From the NCBI GenBank assembly GCA_020432045.1, contig JAGQHB010000078.1, forward strand, positions 59,250-123,249: a stretch of 64,000 nucleotides of DNA, in the 5' to 3' direction. Below the pieces are notes generated by a model. The model saw only the letters and a program-made list of their open reading frames with translations, was not told the origin of the DNA and made no database searches. This document shows, piece by piece, positions 25,215 through 34,227 of this stretch (its first letter is position 1; each line of letters begins with the position of its first letter). Both the position numbers and the translations under genes were made by a program. This DNA is from Dehalococcoidia bacterium (GTDB taxonomy: Bacteria; Chloroflexota; Dehalococcoidia; Tepidiformales; Tepidiformaceae).

Positions 25215-26867
25215 ATGGGCCAGATTACAGGCGCAGAAATCGTCGTCCGCGCCCTGAGAGATCAGGGAGTGGAATATATGTTCGGGATTGTCGGGTTCCC
25301 CGTCATTCCGATTGGCATCCAGGCCCAGCGCCAGGGCATGAAGTACATCAACATGCGCAACGAGCAGGCAGCGTCATACGCCGCGGCGGCCGTTGGGTAC
25401 CTCACCGGCCGTCCGGGCGTTTGCCTGGTTGTGTCGGGACCGGGCGTCGTCCACGGCATCGCCGGGATGGGCAATGCGTGGGCGAACGGCTGGCCGATGA
25501 TGCTTATCGGTGGGGCGAACGACTCGTATCAGAACGGTCAGGGCGCCTTCCAGGAAGCCCCACAGGTGGAGACGGCCCGGCCGTACGCGAAGTACGCCGC
25601 TCGCCCCGATTCCATCGCCCGTCTTCCCTACTATATCGAGCAGGCAGTACGCACGAGCATTTACGGGCGCCCCGGTGCTGTATACCTCGACCTTGCCGGC
25701 GACATCATTTCCGGTGCGATCGAAGAAGACACCATCCAGTGGCCGCGGCGCGCAGCCGATCCGCCACTGACCAAGACTCCTGACGAAAATGTCACCGCCG
25801 CGCTGGCCGCACTCAAGAGCGCAGAGAAGCCGCTGGTCATCGTTGGCAAGGGCATGGCCTATGCTCGCGCAGAGGACGAGGTACGCGAGTTCATCGAAGC
25901 GACGCAGCTGCCGTTCCTGCCTACGCCGATGGGCAAGGGAGTTATTCCCGACGACCATCCACTCTCAGTCGCGCCTGCCAGGACGCTGGCGCTTCAGCAG
26001 GCCGACCTGATCTTCTTGATGGGCGCACGGCTCAACTGGATCCTCCATTTTGGGGCCCCACCGCGGTTCAACCCCAACGTCCGCATCGTCCAACTGGATA
26101 TCGAGCCGGAAGAGATCGGCACGAATCTCCCGACCGAAGTCGCGCTCGTCGGGCATGGCAAGGCGATCACGGCACAGATCAACGCTCAATTGAAGGAGGA
26201 CCCGTGGCAGTACCCGTCAGAAACGACGTGGTGGAACTCGCTGCAGCAGAAGATCGAAGAGAACTCGAAGTCTACTGCGGAGATGGCTTCGGTTGACGCT
26301 CCGCTGAACTACTACCGTGTCTACAAGGACATCGTAGACCTGCTTCCGAAGGACGCGATCATTCAGAACGAAGGCGCGAGCACGATGGACATCGGCCGCA
26401 CCCAGATGCCGAACTTCCATGCGCGGCACCGCCTTGACGCGGCGACCTGGGGCACGATGGGCGTTGGTCTCGGACAGGCGATAGCCGCGGCTGTGACCAA
26501 CCCGGGCAAGAAGATCGTCAACGTCCAGGGTGACTCGGCGTTCGGCTTCGGCGGTATGGAAATCGAGACCGCCTGCCGGTACAACCTGAACATCACGACC
26601 ATCATCATCAACAACAATGGCATCGGCGGTGGTCCGACCGAACCGATGCCGGGGGAGAAGATGCCGCCGGGGGCGTACACGCCGAGTGCGCGATACGACA
26701 AGATGGCCGACATCTTTGGCGGCAAGGGCTACTTCGTGACGAAGGCTGAGGACGTGCGTGCCGCAGTCGAGGACGCGCTCAAGCAGACCATGCCGACGAT
26801 CGTCAACATCATGATCGACCCGACGGCCGGCCGGAAGCCGCAACAGTTCGCCTGGCTGACGCGCTAG
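25215..26867 (+). CDS. ThDP-dependent 2-hydroxyacyl-CoA lyase / oxalyl-CoA decarboxylase family enzyme
   Basis: 550 residues, typical of ThDP enzymes: N-terminal Pyr domain with catalytic Glu50 (NMRNEQAAS), a central domain, and a C-terminal PP domain with GDSAFGFGGMEIE and the closing NNN (about 439-470). The segments GAFQEAPQVE, AVRTSIYGRPGAVYLD and MGARLNWILHFG resemble human HACL1 and bacterial 2-hydroxyacyl-CoA lyases more than oxalyl-CoA decarboxylase, although both belong to one family. The lyase cleaves a 2-hydroxyacyl-CoA to formyl-CoA plus an aldehyde or ketone. A GGGAG site precedes the ATG and a strong terminator follows. Substrate choice cannot be settled from sequence reading. 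Confidence 0.85.
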   Translation: MGQITGAEIVVRALRDQGVEYMFGIVGFPVIPIGIQAQRQGMKYINMRNEQAASYAAAAVGYLTGRPGVCLVVSGPGVVHGIAGMGNAWANGWPMMLIGGANDSYQNGQGAFQEAPQVETARPYAKYAARPDSIARLPYYIEQAVRTSIYGRPGAVYLDLAGDIISGAIEEDTIQWPRRAADPPLTKTPDENVTAALAALKSAEKPLVIVGKGMAYARAEDEVREFIEATQLPFLPTPMGKGVIPDDHPLSVAPARTLALQQADLIFLMGARLNWILHFGAPPRFNPNVRIVQLDIEPEEIGTNLPTEVALVGHGKAITAQINAQLKEDPWQYPSETTWWNSLQQKIEENSKSTAEMASVDAPLNYYRVYKDIVDLLPKDAIIQNEGASTMDIGRTQMPNFHARHRLDAATWGTMGVGLGQAIAAAVTNPGKKIVNVQGDSAFGFGGMEIETACRYNLNITTIIINNNGIGGGPTEPMPGEKMPPGAYTPSARYDKMADIFGGKGYFVTKAEDVRAAVEDALKQTMPTIVNIMIDPTAGRKPQQFAWLTR

Positions 26868-26893
26868 CCGCGTCGCTCAGACAACAACAGTAA

Positions 26894-26923
26894 AACGAGG
26901 CCGGGAGAAATCCCGGCCTCGTT
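26894..26923 (+). terminator. Intrinsic terminator after the lyase gene
   Basis: A perfect 13-bp stem (AACGAGGCCGGGA / TCCCGGCCTCGTT) with a GAAA tetraloop is followed by CTCTTTG. It starts 27 bp after the stop codon. Confidence 0.85.
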
Positions 26924-26968
26924 CTCTTTGCCCTGAGTACAGGCGTCCGATCTGCCGAATCTCTTCCT

Positions 26969-27730
26969 ATGGCCGCCCTTGAGCAGCACAGTGGTAACTT
27001 GCCTGACCGGCAACTCCATGACCGCCGTGACACCGCATGGGAGGAGATCGAAGCAGGACAGGTACGTTCTCCGGCCGACGCGATCCGAATGGCGGGTCGA
27101 TTCATTTCCGCATGCAATGAAGCTGACGCAGGTGTCGTACGCTCCCTCCTGGGCGTTGCTCGCTACCGGCTGAAGGGCCACTGGATCTGGGCGCACCCTG
27201 GCACTCGAATTCGCGGACTCGAGAACCTGCAAACGCGCGGGCTACTAAAGATCGGCATCGACTACGCGGACATCGCCCACCCTGAGGACAAGACATGGCT
27301 CCGCATCGATGGGCAGATGTCGGTGGGAGCCCGTTGCAAGATTGGCCGCGGTAGTCGCATCCACGTTGGCGGCGGGGCCACCGTGCGCTGGGGGAACGGC
27401 GTATGGACGAATACTGGCGTACTGGTACACGTGAGCCGCGGCCTCTTCATCGGCGACGATTGCCTGCTCGGCTGGAATACGCAGTTCGTGGACGACAACT
27501 TCCACACCGTCGCATCTGCGGGCATCCGGCCGGCGCCTACTGCCGGGGAGATCCGGATCGGGAACCGCGTCTGGGTCGGCAACCACGCCATGATTGGGCG
27601 CGGCGTGCAGATCGCGGACGGCTGCGTTGTCGCTGCCGGATCCGTGGTGACAAGGCCCATACTCGAACCAGGCAGCCTCATCGCTGGTGTCCCTGCACGG
27701 GTGATCCGAACCGGCGTCGAATGGTACTGA
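26969..27730 (+). CDS. Hexapeptide-repeat (left-handed beta-helix) acyltransferase
   Basis: 253 residues. The N-terminal 70 residues are helical and charged, the rest a left-handed beta helix of the WbbJ/maltose-acetyltransferase class: IGRGSRIHVGGGATVRWG, LFIGDDCLLGWNTQFVDDNFH (catalytic His), EIRIGNRVWVGNHAMIGRGVQIADG, VVAAGSVVTRPIL, SLIAGVPARVIR. Such proteins O- or N-acylate sugars of surface polysaccharides or small molecules with acetyl-CoA. No other glycan genes are adjacent, so the acceptor is unknown. Later in-frame starts are possible. It converges on the next gene with a 1-bp gap. Confidence 0.88.
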   Translation: MAALEQHSGNLPDRQLHDRRDTAWEEIEAGQVRSPADAIRMAGRFISACNEADAGVVRSLLGVARYRLKGHWIWAHPGTRIRGLENLQTRGLLKIGIDYADIAHPEDKTWLRIDGQMSVGARCKIGRGSRIHVGGGATVRWGNGVWTNTGVLVHVSRGLFIGDDCLLGWNTQFVDDNFHTVASAGIRPAPTAGEIRIGNRVWVGNHAMIGRGVQIADGCVVAAGSVVTRPILEPGSLIAGVPARVIRTGVEWY

Positions 27731-27731
27731 G

Positions 27732-28091
27732 CTATTCCGCCAGCGCCTTCAGCACGTCGTTCGCGGCGGCCCGAACCTTTGTTCCCAACGGATACCCCAC
27801 GTACTGCGTAAGAAAGATCGTCATTTCCTCCAGGTCCTCGGTGTGAAGGTCGCCTTTTGCGAGGCCGGCACGCATCTGGAGCCGGAGGATATTGTCATTT
27901 CCCTGGGCAGCAGCAACGCCGATTATCAGCAGCCGGCGGTCCCGCATCTCCAGGCCGGGACGCTGGTAGATGGCGCCGAAGAGGTCTTCGTACATGATGC
28001 GTTCCCAGTCGGACGGTTCCGCGTTGGCGGACATGGGGTACACGCGTTCGAACTGGGCACGGCCGATATCCAGCCGGGAATCATCAGACAT
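27732..28091 (-). CDS. Carboxymuconolactone decarboxylase / AhpD-like protein
   Basis: 119 residues, all-helical CMD fold: DLFGAIYQRPGLEMRDRRLL, IIGVAAAQGNDNILRLQMRAGL, then EEMTIFLTQYVGYPLGTKVRAA. The CxxC pair of AhpD-type reductases is absent, so it belongs to the decarboxylase-like group, whose substrates are largely undefined. A CGGAGG site precedes the ATG. It lies downstream of a broken flavin monooxygenase on the same strand and may have been its partner. Confidence 0.85.
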   Translation of the reverse strand: MSDDSRLDIGRAQFERVYPMSANAEPSDWERIMYEDLFGAIYQRPGLEMRDRRLLIIGVAAAQGNDNILRLQMRAGLAKGDLHTEDLEEMTIFLTQYVGYPLGTKVRAAANDVLKALAE

Positions 28092-28143
28092 GTGGCGCCT
28101 CCGTAGTTTTGGCGAAGCATACGCCGCACGTCGTACGCCCTGA

Positions 28144-28159
28144 TCACCGTTAACGGTGA
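28144..28159. repeat. 16-bp perfect palindrome
   Basis: TCACCGTTAACGGTGA is its own reverse complement. It spans the stop codon of the monooxygenase pseudogene, 53 bp upstream of the AhpD-like gene. With no loop it is better placed as a protein-binding operator than as a terminator. Confidence 0.5.
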
Positions 28160-28844
28160 GCCTGGATCCGTGGCAGGACCTCGGCGACGAAGCGATCGTC
28201 GTTGAGCGTCAGGTGAAACATATCGATGCCAAGGTTGTGAAATTCAAGCATGCGTTGTTCGATTGTGGCCGGACTCCCGATCAGCCTGCTGGCGAACCCT
28301 TCGTTGGAATCAAGCGTCGTCAGAACGTCCGGACTCTCCTGCCACATACCCCGCGCGCCGGAAACCCGGTCGCGCCGTCGCACGACACGCACGGGATCGA
28401 TATTCGCCGCCATGGTATCCACGACATCTTCGGCCTCCCTGTCTGTTTCGCGACAGAGTGGGATGGCGTAGAGGGCAAAGCGGACCGTGCGGCCCTGTGC
28501 CAGTCGAGGGTTGCGCCCCACTTGGCCACGGCTGCCGGGAGAAAGAACCCCGGATGGATGGCCGTGACCAGCCGGATGCGCGACGTAATCGCTGCGTAGT
28601 AGGCCGTCATAGCAAGGCAATCGAAGCTGGATGCTTCGATCTCTTCACCGGTACCCCACCATCGCTGCGCGACAAGGAGATGATCGATCCCGAGAGATTC
28701 GGCGCGCTCCACAGGCGTCGATAGCCGGGCGGCGAGATCCCCTCCTGACGCGGTCGCGAGCCCGGATTTACGTACATCGCCACGCGTGAGCTTCGGTCCG
28801 GCGATTGCCGTTGGCGCCCACGTGCAGGTGAGAATCCGGCTCAT
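28150..28844 (-). pseudogene. LLM-class flavin-dependent monooxygenase with internal deletion and frameshift
   Basis: The 5' part (MSRILTCTW, LGIDHLLVAQRWWGTGEE, AAITSRIRLVTAIHPGFF, AAVAKWGATLD) and the 3' part (GRTVRFALYAIPLCRETD, VSGARGMWQES, NEGFASRLIGSPATI) are the two ends of one SsuD/SfnG-like luciferase-family protein. They lie in different frames and join near 28490-28510. Relatives are about 350-380 residues; only about 230 codons remain. The missing middle holds the flavin-binding strands that normally follow (GGRWAINVTSG-type). The product is therefore almost certainly non-functional. The start overlaps the upstream ABC ATPase stop by 4 bp, so the gene was once part of that transcription unit. 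Confidence 0.85.
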
Positions 28845-29791
28845 GATCGCTGCTGTGGCCGCGCCCAGGGGGATGAAGCAGTGCTGTCCGCCTCGTCAGC
28901 CGGTGCCCCACCTTCGGGTTGCCCTGAGCCGGTCCCGTTCGTCCCGTTCTCGGGCGCCGCGGGTCGCTCTGGTTTGGCGAACGCGGTTGTGTCGGCCCCG
29001 ACCAGCGATGAGAGTCCCGACGCGGACTCCTCAGTCTGGGGAGCGCCCACGAACGCGGCTTCGAAGGGGCTCCGGGCCGTCTCTCGAACGCGCTTCCAGA
29101 GTTCCCCTTCGCCCGGGGCGACCAACCGGCCATCGACCAGTTCTTCAACCCGGTCGGCCATGTCCATGACAAGGCGATCGTGTGTGCAGGTCACGACCGT
29201 GAAGTCCTGTTCACGCGAAAGCGCCCGGAGGAGATTGAAGACGATTCTCGCGGTGGTGGAGTCGAGTTCGCCTGTGGGTTCGTCGGCAAGGATGAGGCGT
29301 GGACCGGTGGCGATCGCGCGGGCAATGGCGACGCGCTGCTGTTCGCCGCCAGAGAGCTCGTACGGACGATGATTCGCTCGCCGGGTAAGGCCAACGAGGT
29401 CGAGAGCGCTGCGTGCCATGCGCGTACGATCGCCGTGGCCGAAGCCAGCGATTCGCAGTGGGAGCTCGACATTCTCCTGTGCGGAAAGCAGTGGCAGCAA
29501 TCCGAACGACTGGAAGATGAAACCCATATCGCGGCGGCGGAGCTTCGTCAGGTCGCGCTCGGAGAGGTTGTCGATCCGGTTGCCATCGAGGTAGACCTCT
29601 CCCGTTGTGGGCCGATCGAGGCCGGCGATGATGTTTAGCAGCGTGGTCTTGCCGGAGCCGGAGCGGCCGATAAGCGCGACGAACTGCCGCGGTTCGACCG
29701 AGATGTCGATGCCCTGAAGCGCCTGGACATCTTCTGAGCCGAGCTTGAAGAGCCTGGTGACACCACGGACTTCAATTGAAGCGGCCGTCAT
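28841..29791 (-). CDS. ABC transporter ATP-binding protein (LolD/MacB type)
   Basis: 316 residues. Walker A GRSGSGKT is at 42-49, signature LSGGEQQ at 146-152, Walker B LILADEP at 166-172, then GELD. The sequence is typical of ATPases that serve FtsX/MacB-like permeases. After the ATPase core (about 1-235) comes a low-complexity Gly/Pro/Ala/Ser tail of about 70 residues with no evident fold. Its start overlaps the stop of the next upstream ATPase by 4 bp, and its stop overlaps the monooxygenase pseudogene start by 4 bp. This is the third gene of a tightly coupled unit with the permease at 30720. Confidence 0.93.
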   Translation of the reverse strand: MTAASIEVRGVTRLFKLGSEDVQALQGIDISVEPRQFVALIGRSGSGKTTLLNIIAGLDRPTTGEVYLDGNRIDNLSERDLTKLRRRDMGFIFQSFGLLPLLSAQENVELPLRIAGFGHGDRTRMARSALDLVGLTRRANHRPYELSGGEQQRVAIARAIATGPRLILADEPTGELDSTTARIVFNLLRALSREQDFTVVTCTHDRLVMDMADRVEELVDGRLVAPGEGELWKRVRETARSPFEAAFVGAPQTEESASGLSSLVGADTTAFAKPERPAAPENGTNGTGSGQPEGGAPADEADSTASSPWARPQQRS

Positions 29792-30723
29792 CTCCGCTCC
29801 TCGCGCCCGGCCGGTTCGGGGAGCACCTGGACGTGGCCCTCTTCCAGGGCGACTCTCGCTCGCTCCGAGATGTGCAGCGACTCGAGGAACTCGCGCGGTA
29901 TCTGTAGCCGTCCGGCGGCGTCGACGAGCACGTACTCCTCGTGGACGACCCGCGTCACATTTCCGTCCGCCCGCGTACGCCGGAAGATTTCGGTGCTGGT
30001 GCGGCCGTCACGTATTGCAACCACCCGGTCGACCTGGGCGGCTATCGCCGGGTCGTGGGTGACGATGATGATGGTGACGCCAAAGCGGCGGTTGAGGTCT
30101 CCGAAAAGCTCAAAGATGGCCGACGAGCCGACCGTGTCCAGCTCGCCCGTCGGTTCATCAGCGAGGAGGAGCGGCGGATCGTTGGATAGCGCCACGGCGA
30201 TGGAGACACGTTGTTGCTCGCCGCCGGAGAGCTGACTCGGCTTGTGCGTGAGCCGGTGGCTCAGGCCAACTGCGTCCAGCAGCTCGATCGCCCGCTCACG
30301 GGCTTCCTTCTTCGGTTTACCGGCAAGGATCATGGGGACCTCGACGTTCTGCACGGAGTCGAGGTACGGGACAAGGTTACGGCCGGTCTGCTGCCAGATA
30401 AACCCGACAGCACGGCGGCGGTACTCAACCATTTCGCCCTGGGAAAGTGTGAGCAGGTCACGTCCACCGACGTAAGCCCTACCGGCACTTGGCTGGTCGA
30501 GGCCCGCCAGGATGTTGAGTAGGGTGCTCTTGCCCGAACCAGATGCGCCAACGATCGCCATCAACTCTCCGGGCCGGACCTTGAGGTCGAGCCCGCGCAA
30601 CGCGACAACCTCGAGATCGGCGATCTTATATATCTTGAAGAGGTCTTCGCACTGGATATAAAGGCGTTCCCCTGGGCTCCCGGGGAGGTTACCTTCCAGC
30701 TCGGCTCGGAGGTCGTGACTCAC
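29788..30723 (-). CDS. ABC ATPase (LolD/MacB type) with C-terminal AbrB-like domain
   Basis: 311 residues. ATPase core: Walker A GASGSGKS at 59-66, signature LSGGEQQ at 165-171, Walker B LLLADEP at 185-191, His switch THD at 222-224. Beyond the core, residues 262-303 read EEYVLVDAAGRLQIPREFLE followed by ERARVALEEGHVQVLP. This matches the SpoVT/AbrB swapped-hairpin pattern (GRxxIPxxxxxxL then a beta pair). That domain normally binds DNA as a dimer; here it could be a dimerisation or regulatory module. The gene overlaps both neighbours by 4 bp. The ATPase call is secure; the AbrB-like reading rests on motif resemblance. Confidence 0.9.
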   Translation of the reverse strand: MSHDLRAELEGNLPGSPGERLYIQCEDLFKIYKIADLEVVALRGLDLKVRPGELMAIVGASGSGKSTLLNILAGLDQPSAGRAYVGGRDLLTLSQGEMVEYRRRAVGFIWQQTGRNLVPYLDSVQNVEVPMILAGKPKKEARERAIELLDAVGLSHRLTHKPSQLSGGEQQRVSIAVALSNDPPLLLADEPTGELDTVGSSAIFELFGDLNRRFGVTIIIVTHDPAIAAQVDRVVAIRDGRTSTEIFRRTRADGNVTRVVHEEYVLVDAAGRLQIPREFLESLHISERARVALEEGHVQVLPEPAGREERR

Positions 30724-33700
30724 AGTTCGCCCATCCTAAGCGCGCGGCTCACTGCGAGCCGGGAGTACAGCGCGACAAGGGCGACGACGGTACTCGCGAC
30801 AACCAGACCGAGCAATGCGTAGACCGTGGCGACCGTCTGCCAGTTGACCACCGACTGCAGCGGCGGCAGCGGCGCCCGCCCCTCTTCCGTGAGGCCCATG
30901 TAATCGATCATGAGGCGGCTGAGGGGGAACCCGAGGAGCGTACCGGCAAGCATGCCAGCTACTACGACCGAGACCTGCTCAAAGGAAACGACAGCGAGGA
31001 TCTGGCGCCCGGAGAGCCCCATCGTCCGAAGGATGGCGAATTCGAGTGACCGCTCCTGGGCGCCCAGGCTGGCGTAGGTGACGAAGCCCAGGGCGCTGAC
31101 CAGCAGCACGGCGGCAAAGGAAAGGAACAGAATGCCTTCCCAGCTGGCAGCGATCAGAGGATCCCCCGCCTGATCCTGCAGAATGGCGGCTCGATCGAAC
31201 ACTGCCTGCGCGTTGACGCCACGATCGGCGAGTGATTCGACGGTGACGGGTGATGTACCGCGACTGCCGAACCACACCTCGTTCGGATACACGTTGCCAC
31301 CCGCGCCCGGCATGCGGGTCGCGGTGTCCCGAAGCGCATCAGATTCAGCGACAAACAGCCCAACGCCCTTAGCCGGATCGTATGTGGGGAACAGATCGAA
31401 CGTCCCCGCAATGCGGACCGTAACGTACTGGCTGTTCAGGAAAATCAGCAGCTCTGCGCCAACGCCAACGCCGTTTCGGTCGAGGAACGCAGCATCGGCC
31501 AACACCGGTAGCGGCCGGGAATCGCGAATTGTGCGGAACGAGACGAGCGGCGAACCGCCACGTCCCCGAATGAACGAGAGACGAGCGGCAAACCCGGAAC
31601 GGCCGCCGGATATGGTGGCCCGTGCGAGGACCCCGGGGTCACCGGCCTGGCTGATGCCCTTGATCAGCTCATACCGGCTTATGTCGTCAAACGTCTCGAT
31701 CGTTGCGCCGCCGGGAAGGCCCTGAAAGCTCCAGCCTGGATTCTCCGAGAACACGGTGGCGTCGATCTCACCAAACGTCTGGAGGTCGTCAATGAGGACG
31801 GTGACCTGTTCGGAAACAGTCGGCGGCGCGCCCGGAAGTGAAAGGAAGAAGCCGTCGAACGTCCACTTTCGCTCAGTGGCAGCCGGCTGTAACTGAGCGG
31901 GGCGGACCGAGAGGGGTCTGGTTAAGTCGGCGATGTAGAACTGCCAGCGCTCGGGGTCCTGCTCGCGTTCTGTGACCAGGCGGTACTCCCAGATGGCGCC
32001 ATCCTTATCGCGAAGGCGGACACCCATCGGTGACAGCCGGGAGGGAAGCGGGTTCTGCACCCACACGCCAATGAAGCGGCTTCCATCGGGGATGGTCATG
32101 CCGGCTGGAGCATCCACCGGGTCCTGTTCCAGCTCACGAAGTAGTCCGCCCGGGGACTTCGATGCGTAGTCATCCCTCCAGAGGAGGACAGGCACGATCG
32201 CTGCCGGGTCCACGCCGACCATGTCGATGCGCTCGGAGGTAAACCGCGTCGAGTTGTACGAGCCATCCAGCCGCAGCACGGCCGTTCCTTGCGTCGCGCC
32301 CGTAACCCGCCCGATTTGCTCCACGAGATTCGGCCCGGGGATCGGTCCCGGCTGCCGGATATCCGAGATCCGCAGCTCGGCTCCGGCTGTATAGCCAGCA
32401 CGATCCTGGTAGCCACGTTCAAGCGTCGAACGGAATCCGGCGGCGAACATTCCCACCGCGGTGGCGAGTATCAGGAGCAGAATGAGGCGGCTGTGCTGCA
32501 ACGGGCTACGCGCCATGCGTGTTAGAGCGACGGAGACACTCGGACCGTTCAACGGGCGACTGATGAAGAGCAGTGCTCGCAAGAACAGCGGAAACAGCCG
32601 CAGAAAAACGAGTGCGACCATGAGCATGAACAGCGTCGGTGTCGCGAGGAGAACGGGATCGACGGAAAGGTCCCCGAACAGGCTCTCCGTGAGAAACGAC
32701 CCGCGCTGGCGCAGCTGATAGAACGCGAACGCGCCAACGGCTATGAGCACGAGGTCGAGGTAGTACCGCAAGAATGCGGACTGGGCAGGAGGCCGTGAGA
32801 TCTGCTGTTTGTAGTTGGTGATGCTCAAGCTGCTGGCACGATAGGCAGGCAACAGGAGCGCACCGAGGGCGAGCAGCCCCCCTAGTGCCGCGAGTCCGAA
32901 TGCCAGGGGCGTCAGCCGGACGCTGAGCAGGTCGCCGCCGCTCAGTTCGTCGAAGGACGGTGTGAGCCCAAGGACACTGATGCCACCCCAGGCGACAAGC
33001 GGGCCCAGGAGAGTGGCAAGTAACGCAATCCCGACGCCCTCGATCGCGAAGATGGTCATGACCTGCGATGTGCCCGCTCCCCGGCTCTTCAGCAGCGCGA
33101 TCTCACCCGTCTGCCGATCGACCACCATCGTCGACACCATGATGAGGTAGAAGAGCACGATGCCAACGATCTGGAGCATGAGAGCGAAGAGCGGTAGCCG
33201 CGTGAAAAAGAGCTTCTCGCGATAAGACTCGATAACGTTCGCCAGGTTTGTCTCAACGCGTGTGATTCGCAGGCGCGCCTGTGCGTCACCTGAGAGACCA
33301 AGGACCTGATCTTCGACAAACCTCGCATTGGAGCTGTCGATGGCGCCGAGGTCGGTGCGCACGTAGGTTTCGAGCGTCCCGTCCATGTCGGGCAAGTAGG
33401 TTCCGACGGCATCTATGACGGAAGATCGCTCGGCGAAGAATGGATAGGTCGACCAGGAATTCTCCGTGATGAGAAACCGGTCTGAGTCGCCATACCAATA
33501 GGGATCCTTTGGGTCGATCGGCTCCACTATCCCAACAACACGGACACGAACAGGGTCGACGGGGCGCCAGTGGGGATGGAGGTCGAACTCCTGCCGGAGG
33601 CTGACTCCGAGCAGTTCGGCCGATGCTCGGCCGATCCAGACATCGATGGCCGGGGGCGCCCCATCGGGCGCCGGGGGACTCACGGGCAGCGGATCTCCCG

Positions 33701-34130
33701 CAACCAGGCGGACGTGTTCGGCAAGCCGGTCGTAAAACTGGAAGTGTGCACGGGGCCGGTTGTCCTCCTCCGGGACGGATTCACCCACGCTTGCCGGGAA
33801 GAAGGTGGCGGAACGGCCGTACTGGATGACATCGCGTTGGAACGAGCTGGTCCGGTTTGCAACCAGTTCGTCCGTCGTTTTCAGGAGGGCCGCGAATTCT
33901 GACGGGTTAAAACGCTGGCTCGTGCTCTGCACGAAGATATCGACGGATTGCTCGGGCTGGGTTCGGAGCTGATGGGAGAGGCCGAGATCGCGGACCGTAT
34001 CGGAATACAGGACAACTGCGGAGAGGAGCGCCGCGCAAAGCACAGCGCCGAACGCCATGGCAACGCCGAGCCGCCAATGGCCGAGGCTCCGCTGGCCGAC
34101 CATACGGACCACGGCGGCGAGGTTACCCAC
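30720..34130 (-). CDS. Large FtsX-type ABC transporter permease
   Basis: 1136 residues with an N-terminal membrane anchor (GVAMAFGAVLCAALLSAVVLY), a large extracytoplasmic domain and a first FtsX-like set of helices (about 310-450). A second group of helices, another large extracytoplasmic domain (about 560-970), and a final FtsX domain ending SRLAVSRALRMGEL follow. This is the double-MacB/FtsX layout of type VII ABC systems that pull or push lipoproteins and other envelope cargo rather than pump small solutes. A GTG start has an AGGAGG site. It is co-transcribed with the two ATPases and divergent from a paralogous permease. Confidence 0.92.
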   Translation of the reverse strand: MGNLAAVVRMVGQRSLGHWRLGVAMAFGAVLCAALLSAVVLYSDTVRDLGLSHQLRTQPEQSVDIFVQSTSQRFNPSEFAALLKTTDELVANRTSSFQRDVIQYGRSATFFPASVGESVPEEDNRPRAHFQFYDRLAEHVRLVAGDPLPVSPPAPDGAPPAIDVWIGRASAELLGVSLRQEFDLHPHWRPVDPVRVRVVGIVEPIDPKDPYWYGDSDRFLITENSWSTYPFFAERSSVIDAVGTYLPDMDGTLETYVRTDLGAIDSSNARFVEDQVLGLSGDAQARLRITRVETNLANVIESYREKLFFTRLPLFALMLQIVGIVLFYLIMVSTMVVDRQTGEIALLKSRGAGTSQVMTIFAIEGVGIALLATLLGPLVAWGGISVLGLTPSFDELSGGDLLSVRLTPLAFGLAALGGLLALGALLLPAYRASSLSITNYKQQISRPPAQSAFLRYYLDLVLIAVGAFAFYQLRQRGSFLTESLFGDLSVDPVLLATPTLFMLMVALVFLRLFPLFLRALLFISRPLNGPSVSVALTRMARSPLQHSRLILLLILATAVGMFAAGFRSTLERGYQDRAGYTAGAELRISDIRQPGPIPGPNLVEQIGRVTGATQGTAVLRLDGSYNSTRFTSERIDMVGVDPAAIVPVLLWRDDYASKSPGGLLRELEQDPVDAPAGMTIPDGSRFIGVWVQNPLPSRLSPMGVRLRDKDGAIWEYRLVTEREQDPERWQFYIADLTRPLSVRPAQLQPAATERKWTFDGFFLSLPGAPPTVSEQVTVLIDDLQTFGEIDATVFSENPGWSFQGLPGGATIETFDDISRYELIKGISQAGDPGVLARATISGGRSGFAARLSFIRGRGGSPLVSFRTIRDSRPLPVLADAAFLDRNGVGVGAELLIFLNSQYVTVRIAGTFDLFPTYDPAKGVGLFVAESDALRDTATRMPGAGGNVYPNEVWFGSRGTSPVTVESLADRGVNAQAVFDRAAILQDQAGDPLIAASWEGILFLSFAAVLLVSALGFVTYASLGAQERSLEFAILRTMGLSGRQILAVVSFEQVSVVVAGMLAGTLLGFPLSRLMIDYMGLTEEGRAPLPPLQSVVNWQTVATVYALLGLVVASTVVALVALYSRLAVSRALRMGEL

Positions 34131-34227
34131 ATCTCCTCCTGAGCAGCCCGAAGCCTACAGGGTCGGCGAAGGTGCGAACAGGCAGTCGCGGCCTGTCTAA
34201 CGAGCCGCTAGGCTTTGGCCTGCTCGC

